Of a DNA stretch of 64,000 bases, positions 55,904 through 64,000 are shown piece by piece. The stretch's first letter is position 1, and each line of letters begins with the position of its first letter. Source of the stretch: Paenibacillus lautus NBRC 15380 (lineage in GTDB: Bacteria > Bacillota > Bacilli > Paenibacillales > Paenibacillaceae). A program made the position numbers and the translations under genes. Location of the stretch: assembly GCF_004000945.1 (NCBI RefSeq), contig NZ_BIMF01000009.1:124001-188000 (forward strand), written 5' to 3'. A model generated the notes under the pieces. The model was not told where the DNA came from. It made no database searches and worked only from the letters and a program-made list of their open reading frames with translations.

Positions 55904-56179
55904 TTAAACCTGCCAAGGCCAAGGCCCTTGGGCCCATTCGAACGGATATTTGGAATAAGCACGGCCAAAATTTTGCAGCGGCCCGTACAGCTCTTGAAAT
56001 TGCTTCGCGAGCACGGTCCTTTCCTGTGTCAGTTTATTGAACTGCTCGATGCTCTTGAGATCATCCGGATGGGTGTCCAAAAACAGGTTCAGCTCCACCA
56101 GGACAAAATCCAATGCCTGAAGCTGCTCCAGCATTTCGTAATACTTCAGATCTCCAACCTGGGGTCTGGCTTCATTCAC
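55904..56179 (-). CDS. cotJB: Spore coat protein CotJB
   Basis: A 91-residue coat protein with the typical LQALDFVLVELNLFLDTHPDD and a proline/tryptophan-rich end (YPFEWAQGPWPW). Start is GTG at 56179 with AAGGAGAG upstream. It follows cotJA by six bases. Confidence 0.93.
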   Translation of the reverse strand: MNEARPQVGDLKYYEMLEQLQALDFVLVELNLFLDTHPDDLKSIEQFNKLTQERTVLAKQFQELYGPLQNFGRAYSKYPFEWAQGPWPWQV

Positions 56180-56185
56180 CGCCGA

Positions 56186-56407
56186 TCACTCTCCTTTAAA
56201 TTTTCGCGAGGTATACGGGCTATACAAGGATGGCCATAACGTCCCGTGTCTCAGCGCCTCGGCAGGGCTGAACTGCGGCAGTCCTGGCGGTTGAAACACC
56301 ACATACTGGTTAACAGGTACCACATACGATTTGTAGAGCTTGGGAGGGCATGGATCAAATGGCGAATGAAATACAGGGTATACGCGCACCTCTGGATTTT
56401 CCTTCAA
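56186..56407 (-). CDS. cotJA: Spore coat protein CotJA
   Basis: A 73-residue coat protein with PPKLYKSYVVPVNQYVVFQPPGLPQFSP, the CotJA core. The open frame reaches 56503, but TTG at 56407 has AAGGAGG eight bases before it and gives a family-like length, so it is preferred. First gene of cotJABC. A weak sigma-E -10 (CATATGTT, 56469-56462 on the minus strand) lies 55 bases upstream. Confidence 0.9.
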   Translation of the reverse strand: MKENPEVRVYPVFHSPFDPCPPKLYKSYVVPVNQYVVFQPPGLPQFSPAEALRHGTLWPSLYSPYTSRKFKGE

Positions 56408-56501
56408 AAGGTATTCCTCCTTATCGTTACGATCCGTTGTTATCAAGGACTCTTCGTATTTAACATATGTCTTCCGCCCAGAAAATGAACTCCAAATTGA
56501 C

Positions 56502-56545
56502 AAAAAAACCCTCTCCCCTGGAATATTTCCGGGAAAAGGGTTCTC
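56502..56545 (-). terminator. Terminator of the second YtvI-like gene
   Basis: AACCCTTTTCCC-GGAAATATTCC-AGGGGAGAGGGTTTTTTTG on the minus strand, with an internal GGAA/TTCC pairing, 13 bases after the stop. It also insulates cotJ. Confidence 0.8.
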
Positions 56546-56557
56546 TTCGAGTTGTCC

Positions 56558-57589
56558 TCAAAATTTAATTTTAATTTGGAACAAGCCGGCTTTACGCATA
56601 GCGGAATAGATAATAACGACCAAGGGGCCGATAAAAAATCCGATCACACCAACCAGCTTAAATCCGACATACATGCTGACCAGGGCAGGCAATGCGCCGA
56701 TTCCGACGGCATCCCCTATGACCTTCGGTTCCAGCACGCGGCGGATCACCGTAATTAGAATGAACATGAAGATCAAGCCAATCCCTGTAAAAATATCGCC
56801 TACCGCGAGCAGGTAGATTGACCATGGAATCAAGACGGAACCTACGCCCAAAATCGGCAGAATATCGACAATGGTGACAAGCAGGGCGATGGCAAGCGGA
56901 TAGTTAACGCCTAATACCAGCAAGCCGAGCAGCGTGATCACGTACGTAAACAGGCTGAGGAGCAGCTGTGCCCGCAAAAATCCGAAAATGGATTTTTTCA
57001 GGCTGATCAGGACTTCGTTCACCTGCGACTGTGATGTCTCATCAAACAGTGACAACACTTTCTCACGCATCGTATCGAGGCTGAAAGCGAACAAATACAC
57101 CGCTACGCAGAATACAATGAACGTGACGAACAGGTTTGGCAGCGTTTTGGCAAAGGACAAAAATGTCGATGATACCGTATTGACAAGCGACTGCACATAG
57201 GAAGAAATATTCGACATGAATTCGGTAAGACTGTCGGCAAGACCCGGCGAAATACCGTTCAGCATGTCTTGCGCCTGAATAATCGTATGCTGAAGGAATT
57301 CGTTGGCCCCTTCAAAATATTGCGGAGCCCGGCTCCAATATTCGACCAGTTGGTTAAACACCTGAAGACCGATTAAATAAGCCAGCAGCAGCATCAAAAG
57401 AAGGAATAGCGTGCTTGTCACCGTTGCGGCCGCGATGCGGTTCAACCGAAGTCTTTTCATTAAGAGCCGATTTAACGGCTCCAATGCAATAGCAATCACG
57501 ATGGCCAACAAGAATGGAGCTCCAACCGTAAACATTCCGTACAGCAACAGGAGACCGAGACCGATAAATATCAGCTGCTTAATCGACAT
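56558..57589 (-). CDS. AI-2E-family transporter (YtvI-like)
   Basis: A 343-residue membrane protein with about seven helices and the core VDILPILGVGSVLIPWSIYLL, the same pattern as ytvI at 28609. The extracytoplasmic loop (~85-145) is present. Cargo unknown. GGAAG before ATG. Shares a region with a CNNM/CBS gene upstream (34-base gap). Confidence 0.85.
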   Translation of the reverse strand: MSIKQLIFIGLGLLLLYGMFTVGAPFLLAIVIAIALEPLNRLLMKRLRLNRIAAATVTSTLFLLLMLLLAYLIGLQVFNQLVEYWSRAPQYFEGANEFLQHTIIQAQDMLNGISPGLADSLTEFMSNISSYVQSLVNTVSSTFLSFAKTLPNLFVTFIVFCVAVYLFAFSLDTMREKVLSLFDETSQSQVNEVLISLKKSIFGFLRAQLLLSLFTYVITLLGLLVLGVNYPLAIALLVTIVDILPILGVGSVLIPWSIYLLAVGDIFTGIGLIFMFILITVIRRVLEPKVIGDAVGIGALPALVSMYVGFKLVGVIGFFIGPLVVIIYSAMRKAGLFQIKIKF

Positions 57590-57623
57590 AATCCACTTCC
57601 TAACAAATAGAGTCTTGCTAGTT

Positions 57624-58949
57624 CTAAATGAAGCTGCTCTCGAGCTTCTGATGAATCATGACGCGAGTTACACGCAACCGTGTAGACTCCTCTACTTCAA
57701 AGACCACCCCGTTAAAGGCGGTTTTCTTCCCGACCGCCGGGTTCCCTTCAAGCTCCTTGAACAACCAACCGCCAATGGAATCCACGTTATGCTCTTCAAT
57801 CATCAAGCCGGTCAAATCATTCACTTCTTCAATGAGCATCCGCCCGTCCACTGAAAAGTACTCATCATACACTTCAATTTCTGGCCGCTCATCTTCAAAT
57901 TCATCGTACAGGTCCCCGACAATCTCTTCCAGAATCTTCTCGGCTGTGAGAATACCGGCCGTCCCCCCGTATTCGTCCACCACGAGCGCAAGCTGCTCAT
58001 GCCTTGCCTGCATCTTCCGCAGCACCTCACTGATCTCCGCCGATTCCGATACGTCCATAATCGGTCTCATCAAGGAAGCCAGATCACGCTGCTTCTCAGG
58101 CTCCGCCAGCAAGAGATCAGTAATGTGGACAAACCCGATAATGCGGTCTTTGTTGTCCGTTGCAACCGGGTAACGGGAATGCTTTGTCTCGTTGACGATC
58201 CGAAGATTCTCTTCCAAGGTAAAATTGGTGAAAAGAACGTCCATGTCCGTCCTTGGCAGCATAATTTCTCTGGCTCTCAAGTCAGAAAAATCGAACAGGT
58301 TGTCCATTAATTTCATCTCGTTCTGGTCAATAACACCGCTCTTTGCGCTCTCGTTCATCAGAATCCGAATCTCTTCCTCGGAGTGGGCGGCTTCGGCCTC
58401 GCTTGCCGGCTCGATGCCAACCATCTTCAGAATCCGATTGGCGGAAGCATTCAGGACCCAGATCACCGGCAGAAAAATACGATAAAACCAGAGCAGCGGC
58501 GCCGACAGAATCAGAGCCGTGCCCTCGGTCCGCTGAATAGCCAAAGATTTCGGTGCAAGCTCCCCTAACACAATATGCAGGAAGGTGATAATACAGAAGC
58601 CGACCGCCACCGATATTGTGCCGATCAGTCGCTCATCCGTAAATCCAATGCTATGCATAATGGGGGCCACCAGCAATTCAGAAATAGCAGGCTCCCCAAT
58701 CCAGCCAAGACCCAGGGAAGTTAATGTGATCCCAAGCTGGGTTGCGGATAAATAGGCATCCAGCTTCTGGTTTACTTTCAAGGCAATGCCTGCCAGCCGG
58801 TTCCCTTCGCTAACGAGCTGGGTCAACCGGGATTGACGCATTTTCACCAGTGAAAATTCGGCGGCTACAAATACGCCGTTCAACAAAACGAGTAGGAAAA
58901 CCAAGAGCAAATTCAAAATCAGTTTCCCGACCTCAAATTCCTCCGCCAT
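57624..58949 (-). CDS. CNNM/CBS-type ion transporter (hemolysin C/YhdP family)
   Basis: A 441-residue membrane protein: an N-terminal DUF21 domain of four helices (about 5-190, GVFVAAEFSLVKMRQSRL), a CBS pair (~220-340, IMLPRTDMDVLF, DEYGGTAGILT) and a C-terminal CorC/HlyC domain (~355-435). Relatives export magnesium or cobalt. Start 58949 (MAEEFEVGK) preceded by AGAAGG. Confidence 0.9.
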   Translation of the reverse strand: MAEEFEVGKLILNLLLVFLLVLLNGVFVAAEFSLVKMRQSRLTQLVSEGNRLAGIALKVNQKLDAYLSATQLGITLTSLGLGWIGEPAISELLVAPIMHSIGFTDERLIGTISVAVGFCIITFLHIVLGELAPKSLAIQRTEGTALILSAPLLWFYRIFLPVIWVLNASANRILKMVGIEPASEAEAAHSEEEIRILMNESAKSGVIDQNEMKLMDNLFDFSDLRAREIMLPRTDMDVLFTNFTLEENLRIVNETKHSRYPVATDNKDRIIGFVHITDLLLAEPEKQRDLASLMRPIMDVSESAEISEVLRKMQARHEQLALVVDEYGGTAGILTAEKILEEIVGDLYDEFEDERPEIEVYDEYFSVDGRMLIEEVNDLTGLMIEEHNVDSIGGWLFKELEGNPAVGKKTAFNGVVFEVEESTRLRVTRVMIHQKLESSFI

Positions 58950-58974
58950 GATGACACGCCTTCTTTCTAGGGTT

Positions 58975-60114
58975 CTAGTTTGTCTTTGCTTGTCTTGACT
59001 TGAAATCCACACCCCGGTAGTACATGTCGGCCACCAACAGGTTCGGCCCACAGCAGCTCACGGCATCGCAGTGACAGTTAACCGTTTGGTTCAACGGGTG
59101 TCCTGTTGTCCATTCGTTAAAAATATCGTCAAGCTTCTGTTCCTTAATATTACCAAAAGCCGGGATATCAGCAAAATCCGTTACATACACGTCGCCCGAG
59201 AATAAATTCACATTCACCCGATTACGGCCATCGGGATCATTCCGGACCGTTACGTTGGGTTCTTGCCGCAGGCGGCGAATGATCTCTTGATCATGATCAT
59301 CGGAGCTGCAGGCATAGAACGGCAGCGTTCCGAACAGCATCCACATGTCCCGATCCCGGACATCCAGCAAATGGTGGATGGCGGCTTTCGTATCGTTCAA
59401 GGACAATACGGGCAGAGCGGAAGCAAAGTTTGAGGCATACATCGGGTGAACCTCATGCCGTTTGCAGCCCATATCCTTGATCAGCTTGTGGATGCCGCTG
59501 AGTTTCGTATGCGTCCGGTAGTTAATCATCGATTCAGCGGATATGTACATGCCCGCTGCACTCAGCTTCTCCGAATTGACCAGCATCGTATCGTACATTT
59601 TGTATGCCGTTTCCTTGGAGACAGGACGTGCGCTATTCGCAAATCCGACCTCATAGAAGTCGTCCCCATTCAAATAATTGAATGAGATATGCATAACGTC
59701 CAGATAAGGCAGCATCTTCTCATACCGACTCATATCAAGTGTCAGATTGGAGTTAATCTGGGTCCGGATGCCCCTTTCCTTGGCATACTTGAGCAAGGGA
59801 ACAATCACGTTATCCACCGTTTTGCCCAGAAATGCCGGTTCACCGCCCGTGAGACTGATCGTCTGCAGATGCTCTACCTCGTCCAATCGCTTCAGCATCG
59901 TATCGAGGGGCAACATCGGGGCTTCCTTCATCACAAGCATATCACCGACAGCGCAGTGCTCACAGCGCATATTACAAAGATGCGTCACTGTCATTTCCAC
60001 ACTGGTCAGCACATGACGACCATGCTCGCGCAGTGAAGTTATCGGATCCCAAGGATCATAACTCGGCGAAATGGGCCTTACGGCTGATGGAAATGGCTGT
60101 GCTGTATTACTCAT
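58975..60114 (-). CDS. Radical SAM protein, YfkAB-like
   Basis: A 379-residue radical SAM enzyme. The [4Fe-4S] motif is CNMRCEHC (47-54, CxxxCxxC) and the SAM-binding GGEP lies at ~91-94. A C-terminal cysteine cluster (CHCDAVSCCGPN, near 352-363) suggests an auxiliary Fe-S site of SPASM type. The full length equals the fused B. subtilis YfkA-YfkB. Substrate unknown. Lies just upstream of the CNNM gene. Confidence 0.87.
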   Translation of the reverse strand: MSNTAQPFPSAVRPISPSYDPWDPITSLREHGRHVLTSVEMTVTHLCNMRCEHCAVGDMLVMKEAPMLPLDTMLKRLDEVEHLQTISLTGGEPAFLGKTVDNVIVPLLKYAKERGIRTQINSNLTLDMSRYEKMLPYLDVMHISFNYLNGDDFYEVGFANSARPVSKETAYKMYDTMLVNSEKLSAAGMYISAESMINYRTHTKLSGIHKLIKDMGCKRHEVHPMYASNFASALPVLSLNDTKAAIHHLLDVRDRDMWMLFGTLPFYACSSDDHDQEIIRRLRQEPNVTVRNDPDGRNRVNVNLFSGDVYVTDFADIPAFGNIKEQKLDDIFNEWTTGHPLNQTVNCHCDAVSCCGPNLLVADMYYRGVDFKSRQAKTN

Positions 60115-60254
60115 GGTTCACTCACCTTATTTCTTTGAATTACCGATTCATTCAGTACAACTTACGCTTTATGTACTCTACGGTTTTGATAATGTCCATT
60201 ATATGATTATAACATACCCAATCAGAAGGCTTCTGCTTTGATTCGGCTGGGAAA

Positions 60255-62516
60255 TCATCCGGTTTCCCCATTTTTGTCCGAACGTTCCTTGGAAGTAAGC
60301 TTATGTGCCGGAAACATCCAACTTGGACTCCACCAATTCGCTCTGCCCATCATTTTCATAAACGCAGGCACAAGCAGCACTCGAATCACGGTGGCATCCA
60401 GCAGAACGGCTGCTGTCAGGCCTAAACCGATCGCTTTCATCACTTCATTATCCGTAAATACAAACGCACCCACGACGACGGCGAGAATCAGAGCAGCGCT
60501 TGTAATCAGCCCGCCTGTGCTCTCCAGACCTTCAGCCGTGCTGAATTCGTTGTCCCCCGTCCGTTCATAATTCTCCATCATTCGCGAGAGCATCATGACT
60601 TCATAGTCCATCGATATGCCGAACACCACGCAGAATATCAGGATCGGCAAAAGCGCAAAGATGGATCCCGTAGAGGAAATACCCAGCCACTGCGCGCCTA
60701 TCCCCTCCTGAAATACCCACACCACGATACCCAGTCCGGCGCCGAGGCTGAGCATGTTCATTACGCTTGCTTTTAAAGGGAGCAAGACCGACCGAAACGC
60801 CAGGAGCAGAATGACATAGGTAACTACAAATACAAAGACCAGAACGAAGGAGATATTCTGATGGATGGCTTCCATGATATCCAGTTTGTATGCGGGGCTT
60901 CCGGTAACATAGGTCGTTAGCTCATTCGTGTCCATCGTCCGTAACGCTCGGACAAGCTGCATCGTAAGTGCATGGGATTCCCCATATTCCGGGATCACGG
61001 CGACGGCTGCTACATTCCCCCTAACAAAACGATGCTGCTCCAGCTGCTGGCGGATATCTTCGCGGGACAAATACTTCGATGCTTCTTCCACCGATCCTCT
61101 GCCAATGCTCAGGTAACTCTCTACCTGCTTCACGCCCGGCATCATCCGTATCTCATCTGTATATGCCTTCATTCGCTCGATGCTGCGCGGGTCCTCATAA
61201 GAGGCCGGAAGCTCTACAGCCACAACGATCGAATTCAATTCACGTTCGTCATAAGCCTGTATGAGCAGGTCGTGACCATAACGGGATTCATAGGCGGGGG
61301 GAAGCACTTCGGCCGCGGGGATGGCGATATTCATGTGCCGAACCGGATAAATCGCCACCAGCAGTAAACCGATCGCGGCGATAGAGATGGTCACAGGATG
61401 CGCCATAACAAATCTGGAGAGCTTTCTCCACATACCGGAGGTCTGCCGTGCCCGGAGCGTCCGGTATGCGGCAGGGAATAGAGGGAGCGCATCGATGCGC
61501 GGGCCCAATATTGCCAATAATGCGGGAAGAAGTGTGTTACCGGCCAGCACCGATAACAGCACGACGGTAATGCCGCCTATGCTGAAGGAACGGAAGATCG
61601 GCAGGTCTATGAAACTCATCGCCACAAAACCGATCAACACCGCCGCCCCGGAGAACATCACTGCTTTGCCGGCGGTTGCGCAAGTGACAGCCAGGGCAGT
61701 TCCTACATCTCCGCTCCGTATCCGCATCTCTTCTTTGAAGCGGCTTACGACCAGCAGCGCATAATCGATACCCACGGCCAGGCCCAGCATCGTTACGACA
61801 TTCGGAAGGAAATTGCTGATCGAACCGTCGGCCAAAGCGACGAAATACAAGATTCCCATCGTGACCACCACACTGGCAACACCGGCTAACAATGGAAGGA
61901 GCGCCGCAGTCAATGTTCCGAATACAACCGCCAGGATGAGCAGAGCTGCGGGAATGCCTATCATCTCGGCATGGATGATATCGCTTTTGACGGCTTGGTT
62001 CATATCGGCGAAGATGGCGGTATTCCCTGTTATGTAAGTATCCGCTCCCGTGATGTCGGGAACCGAGTCTCTAATCTCTTCAAACTGCTTCAAGGCTTCC
62101 GTGGCATCCAGATCCAGCAGCACCGTCACAGATACGATATGATCCTGGCCTGCCTTATGAGCTGCCATATTCATATCAATATCCCTGACATAAGGACGGG
62201 CTCGCAAAGGCTCCAGCTCCGTCAATATTCGTCTCTGCGCCGTGCCTGCCGTCAGATTCTCATCGTGCTGACTGACTACGACAATATCCAGCGAGGCAGC
62301 CGACAATCCTAATCCCTCTTCCAGCTTCTCAATCCCGATCTGGGCAGGACTATCCTTCGGCGAAAACCCGTTGTGCTGCAGAATGGATGGCAGCTTGAAC
62401 GCAAACGGAAGCAGCCCGCAAAACAAAAGAAGCCAGGTCACAACAATGGCTTTACGGTAGCGGTATATCTGTCGCCCCCATGTATGCAGCAATGTTGTAT
62501 GGCCGTTACGTCTCAC
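60255..62516 (-). CDS. MMPL-family (RND superfamily) transporter
   Basis: A 753-residue exporter with two repeats of one plus five membrane helices and two extracytoplasmic loops. The proton-relay Asp-Tyr pairs are seen in GLAVGIDYALLVVSRF (~245) and FGISMDYEVMMLSRM (~638). The basic C-terminus is LTSKERSDKNGE. Relatives move lipids or antimicrobials; the cargo here is unknown. Start ATG at 62516 with AAGGAGG. Confidence 0.9.
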   Translation of the reverse strand: MRRNGHTTLLHTWGRQIYRYRKAIVVTWLLLFCGLLPFAFKLPSILQHNGFSPKDSPAQIGIEKLEEGLGLSAASLDIVVVSQHDENLTAGTAQRRILTELEPLRARPYVRDIDMNMAAHKAGQDHIVSVTVLLDLDATEALKQFEEIRDSVPDITGADTYITGNTAIFADMNQAVKSDIIHAEMIGIPAALLILAVVFGTLTAALLPLLAGVASVVVTMGILYFVALADGSISNFLPNVVTMLGLAVGIDYALLVVSRFKEEMRIRSGDVGTALAVTCATAGKAVMFSGAAVLIGFVAMSFIDLPIFRSFSIGGITVVLLSVLAGNTLLPALLAILGPRIDALPLFPAAYRTLRARQTSGMWRKLSRFVMAHPVTISIAAIGLLLVAIYPVRHMNIAIPAAEVLPPAYESRYGHDLLIQAYDERELNSIVVAVELPASYEDPRSIERMKAYTDEIRMMPGVKQVESYLSIGRGSVEEASKYLSREDIRQQLEQHRFVRGNVAAVAVIPEYGESHALTMQLVRALRTMDTNELTTYVTGSPAYKLDIMEAIHQNISFVLVFVFVVTYVILLLAFRSVLLPLKASVMNMLSLGAGLGIVVWVFQEGIGAQWLGISSTGSIFALLPILIFCVVFGISMDYEVMMLSRMMENYERTGDNEFSTAEGLESTGGLITSAALILAVVVGAFVFTDNEVMKAIGLGLTAAVLLDATVIRVLLVPAFMKMMGRANWWSPSWMFPAHKLTSKERSDKNGETG

Positions 62517-62545
62517 GAGTCAACCTCCTTAAGGTCAAGTTTGAT

Positions 62546-63631
62546 CTATGGTGCACGCCCGATACCAGCGATCATAATGGCCAGTGTTTCAGACAAATCC
62601 AATTCGTAAGGTGCAGATAGCGGGGTGCCTTCGGCATCCGTTAATACGCGGACAACGGGTCGATGCGGCACATGTGCGTGAATTTTGGATACCACTCCAC
62701 TTTCACCCGTATGCAATTTCACGGTGATCCCTGGAGGATATATCGCTACCCGATCCCGAAACATCGCCAGGAATGACTGTTCATACAGTGTTCCCGAGCC
62801 AGCATACATCACCTCAACCGCTTGATGCGGCAATAAGGCAGGCTTGTACACCCGCTGCGTTGTCATCGCATCGTAAGAATCCGTAATCGCAATCCATTTG
62901 GCGTATTCATGGATCTCAGGTCCCTTCAAGGCTCTGGGATAACCGCTGCCATCCAGGCGTTCATGATGCGACAGGGCGCAATGCGCCGATAGCAACGGAA
63001 TGTTCGGTTCGTCTTTCAATATTTTGAACCCGATCTCGGTATGCTTCTGAACCTCGCGAAATTCTTCCTCGCTCAGCCGTCCTGGATGATTCAGCAGCTT
63101 CTGGGATATCCTCGTCTTGCCGATATCGTGAAGCAATGCTCCCAAGCCCAGCACCTTCAGCTCCTCCCGATTATACCCGTAAGACACGCCAAGAACCGTT
63201 GAATACAGACATACGTTAAGAGAATGACGATACAAGTTGTAATCGTTCGTATTCATATCGGTCAGCAGCACCATGCACTCGTCATGATCCGATATTTCAT
63301 CCATAATAGACTCCATCATCCCGGAGAACGTTTTGCCTAAATGAAGGAAGCTTCCCTTCAGAGCAGCCTGGCTCTCCAGGGTTTTGAAGCTCGTCCGAAT
63401 CGACTGGATCGCCTGCAGCCGGGTTTCCTCGGTCAACAACTCCGGAACCATGATATCCTCTGTCATCGGATCCTCGATATAGACATACCCGAGTTCCAAC
63501 GTGCCCAGACGGCGGATCAGCCCTGTTGTCAGCTCCACGCCTTCGGCAAGCAGGATTAAACCATCGCTATTATATATTCTTTTACCAAGAACCATCCCCG
63601 GCTTCAACGCGTTGATAGGTATAAGACGCAA
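62546..63631 (-). CDS. HD-GYP domain phosphodiesterase
   Basis: A 361-residue cytoplasmic protein. A non-catalytic N-terminal region (1-~125, IPINALKPGMVLGKRIYNSDG) precedes an HD-GYP domain with HDIGK (~168) and HHERLDGSGYP (~222-232), the residues that bind metals and c-di-GMP. It likely degrades c-di-GMP. A C-terminal beta extension (VKLHTGESGVVSKIHAH) is typical of the class. Confidence 0.9.
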   Translation of the reverse strand: MRLIPINALKPGMVLGKRIYNSDGLILLAEGVELTTGLIRRLGTLELGYVYIEDPMTEDIMVPELLTEETRLQAIQSIRTSFKTLESQAALKGSFLHLGKTFSGMMESIMDEISDHDECMVLLTDMNTNDYNLYRHSLNVCLYSTVLGVSYGYNREELKVLGLGALLHDIGKTRISQKLLNHPGRLSEEEFREVQKHTEIGFKILKDEPNIPLLSAHCALSHHERLDGSGYPRALKGPEIHEYAKWIAITDSYDAMTTQRVYKPALLPHQAVEVMYAGSGTLYEQSFLAMFRDRVAIYPPGITVKLHTGESGVVSKIHAHVPHRPVVRVLTDAEGTPLSAPYELDLSETLAIMIAGIGRAP

Positions 63632-63739
63632 AATCCGTCACTTCCTCTGCTATGATCAAACTTGTGTGGGATATAGCGTCTAGTCTTCAGTGGATCACGA
63701 TACGAAGAAGCCGGATCTCCTCCTTATGTCTCCTCCTGC

Positions 63740-64000
63740 TTAATGCATGATAAACAGCCAAAAAACGGCAGCGAGAACAAAACGGTAGATCGCAAAATGA
63801 GTAAGCCTTATCTTCTGTATGAGTTTCATGAAGGCTAAGACGACAAAATAAGCGACAACAAACGAAACGATGAATCCGGCAAGAAATACGCCGATCGTGT
63901 CTACTGTAAAATATCGGTAAGAATCCAGTAATTCATATCCTGCTGCGGCAAACATAATGGGAATCGCGATAATGAACGAGAAATCGACCGATGCCTTATA
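63740..64000 (-). CDS. uppP: Undecaprenyl-diphosphatase UppP, C-terminal part
   Basis: The 3' end of a gene that runs off the window. The visible 86 codons read SVDFSFIIAIPIMFAAAGYELL, the family signature DFSFxxAIPxM, followed by two membrane helices and a short C-terminus. UppP dephosphorylates undecaprenyl pyrophosphate, recycling the wall lipid carrier. No frame defect is seen in the part present. Confidence 0.9.
   Translation of the reverse strand, partial: YKASVDFSFIIAIPIMFAAAGYELLDSYRYFTVDTIGVFLAGFIVSFVVAYFVVLAFMKLIQKIRLTHFAIYRFVLAAVFWLFIMH

Overview
The window looks like the chromosome of an endospore-forming member of the Bacillota, most likely Paenibacillus or a close relative. The evidence is a small acid-soluble spore protein, a cotJ operon, ytrH/ytrI, ytaF, ytvI and yheA/B/C/D genes, together with the citZ-icd-mdh ... 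pho ... polA-mutM-ytaF-coaE ... nrdR gene order known from Bacillus subtilis. The genus is inferred from gene content and moderate G+C, not from a marker gene. I see no rRNA genes, CRISPR arrays or intact insertion sequences. There is one tRNA gene (Ala, GGC).

Layout. 1-3.3 kb is an accessory stretch: a reductase remnant, an esterase, and a MerR regulator divergent from an aldo/keto reductase with a textbook MerR-type promoter between them. 3.4-4.0 kb looks like an integration scar beside tRNA-Ala. 4.2-10.8 kb is the conserved block nrdR, SASP, lytic transglycosylase, coaE, ytaF, mutM, polA. 11-20.6 kb is a complete phosphate-response locus: phoU, pstB, pstA, pstC, pstS, a CBS-domain chemoreceptor-like protein, phoP, phoR and a BASS-family transporter, with PHO boxes before pstS and phoP. 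phoR precedes phoP, the reverse of B. subtilis. 20.7-28.2 kb carries fumarase, a beta/gamma-crystallin-like small protein, an SDR, a membrane protein, and mdh, icd, citZ.

28.6-35.3 kb holds ytvI, fxsA, a thioesterase, pyk, accA, accD and a PgpA-like gene. 35.4-42.0 kb holds dnaE, divergent from the sporulation pair ytrH-ytrI, then ytpI and ytoI. 42.1-51.0 kb holds yheA, yheB and a tightly coupled forward operon of five YheC/YheD ATP-grasp spore-coat-associated proteins with an embedded GNAT acetyltransferase; this expanded array is the most interesting locus here. 51.1-64.0 kb contains a HAD phosphatase, small membrane proteins, a two-component system, cotJABC, a second YtvI-like protein, a CNNM/CBS transporter, a YfkAB-like radical SAM protein, an MMPL transporter, an HD-GYP protein and the C-terminal part of uppP, which runs off the window.

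Several themes join the genes. The Pho/Pst group senses and imports phosphate and contains its own regulatory sites. The citZ-icd-mdh and fumarase genes form part of the TCA cycle, and pyk-accA-accD lead from glycolysis to fatty-acid synthesis. A large share of the remaining genes (SASP, ytaF, ytvI, ytrHI, the yheCD array, cotJ) serve sporulation.
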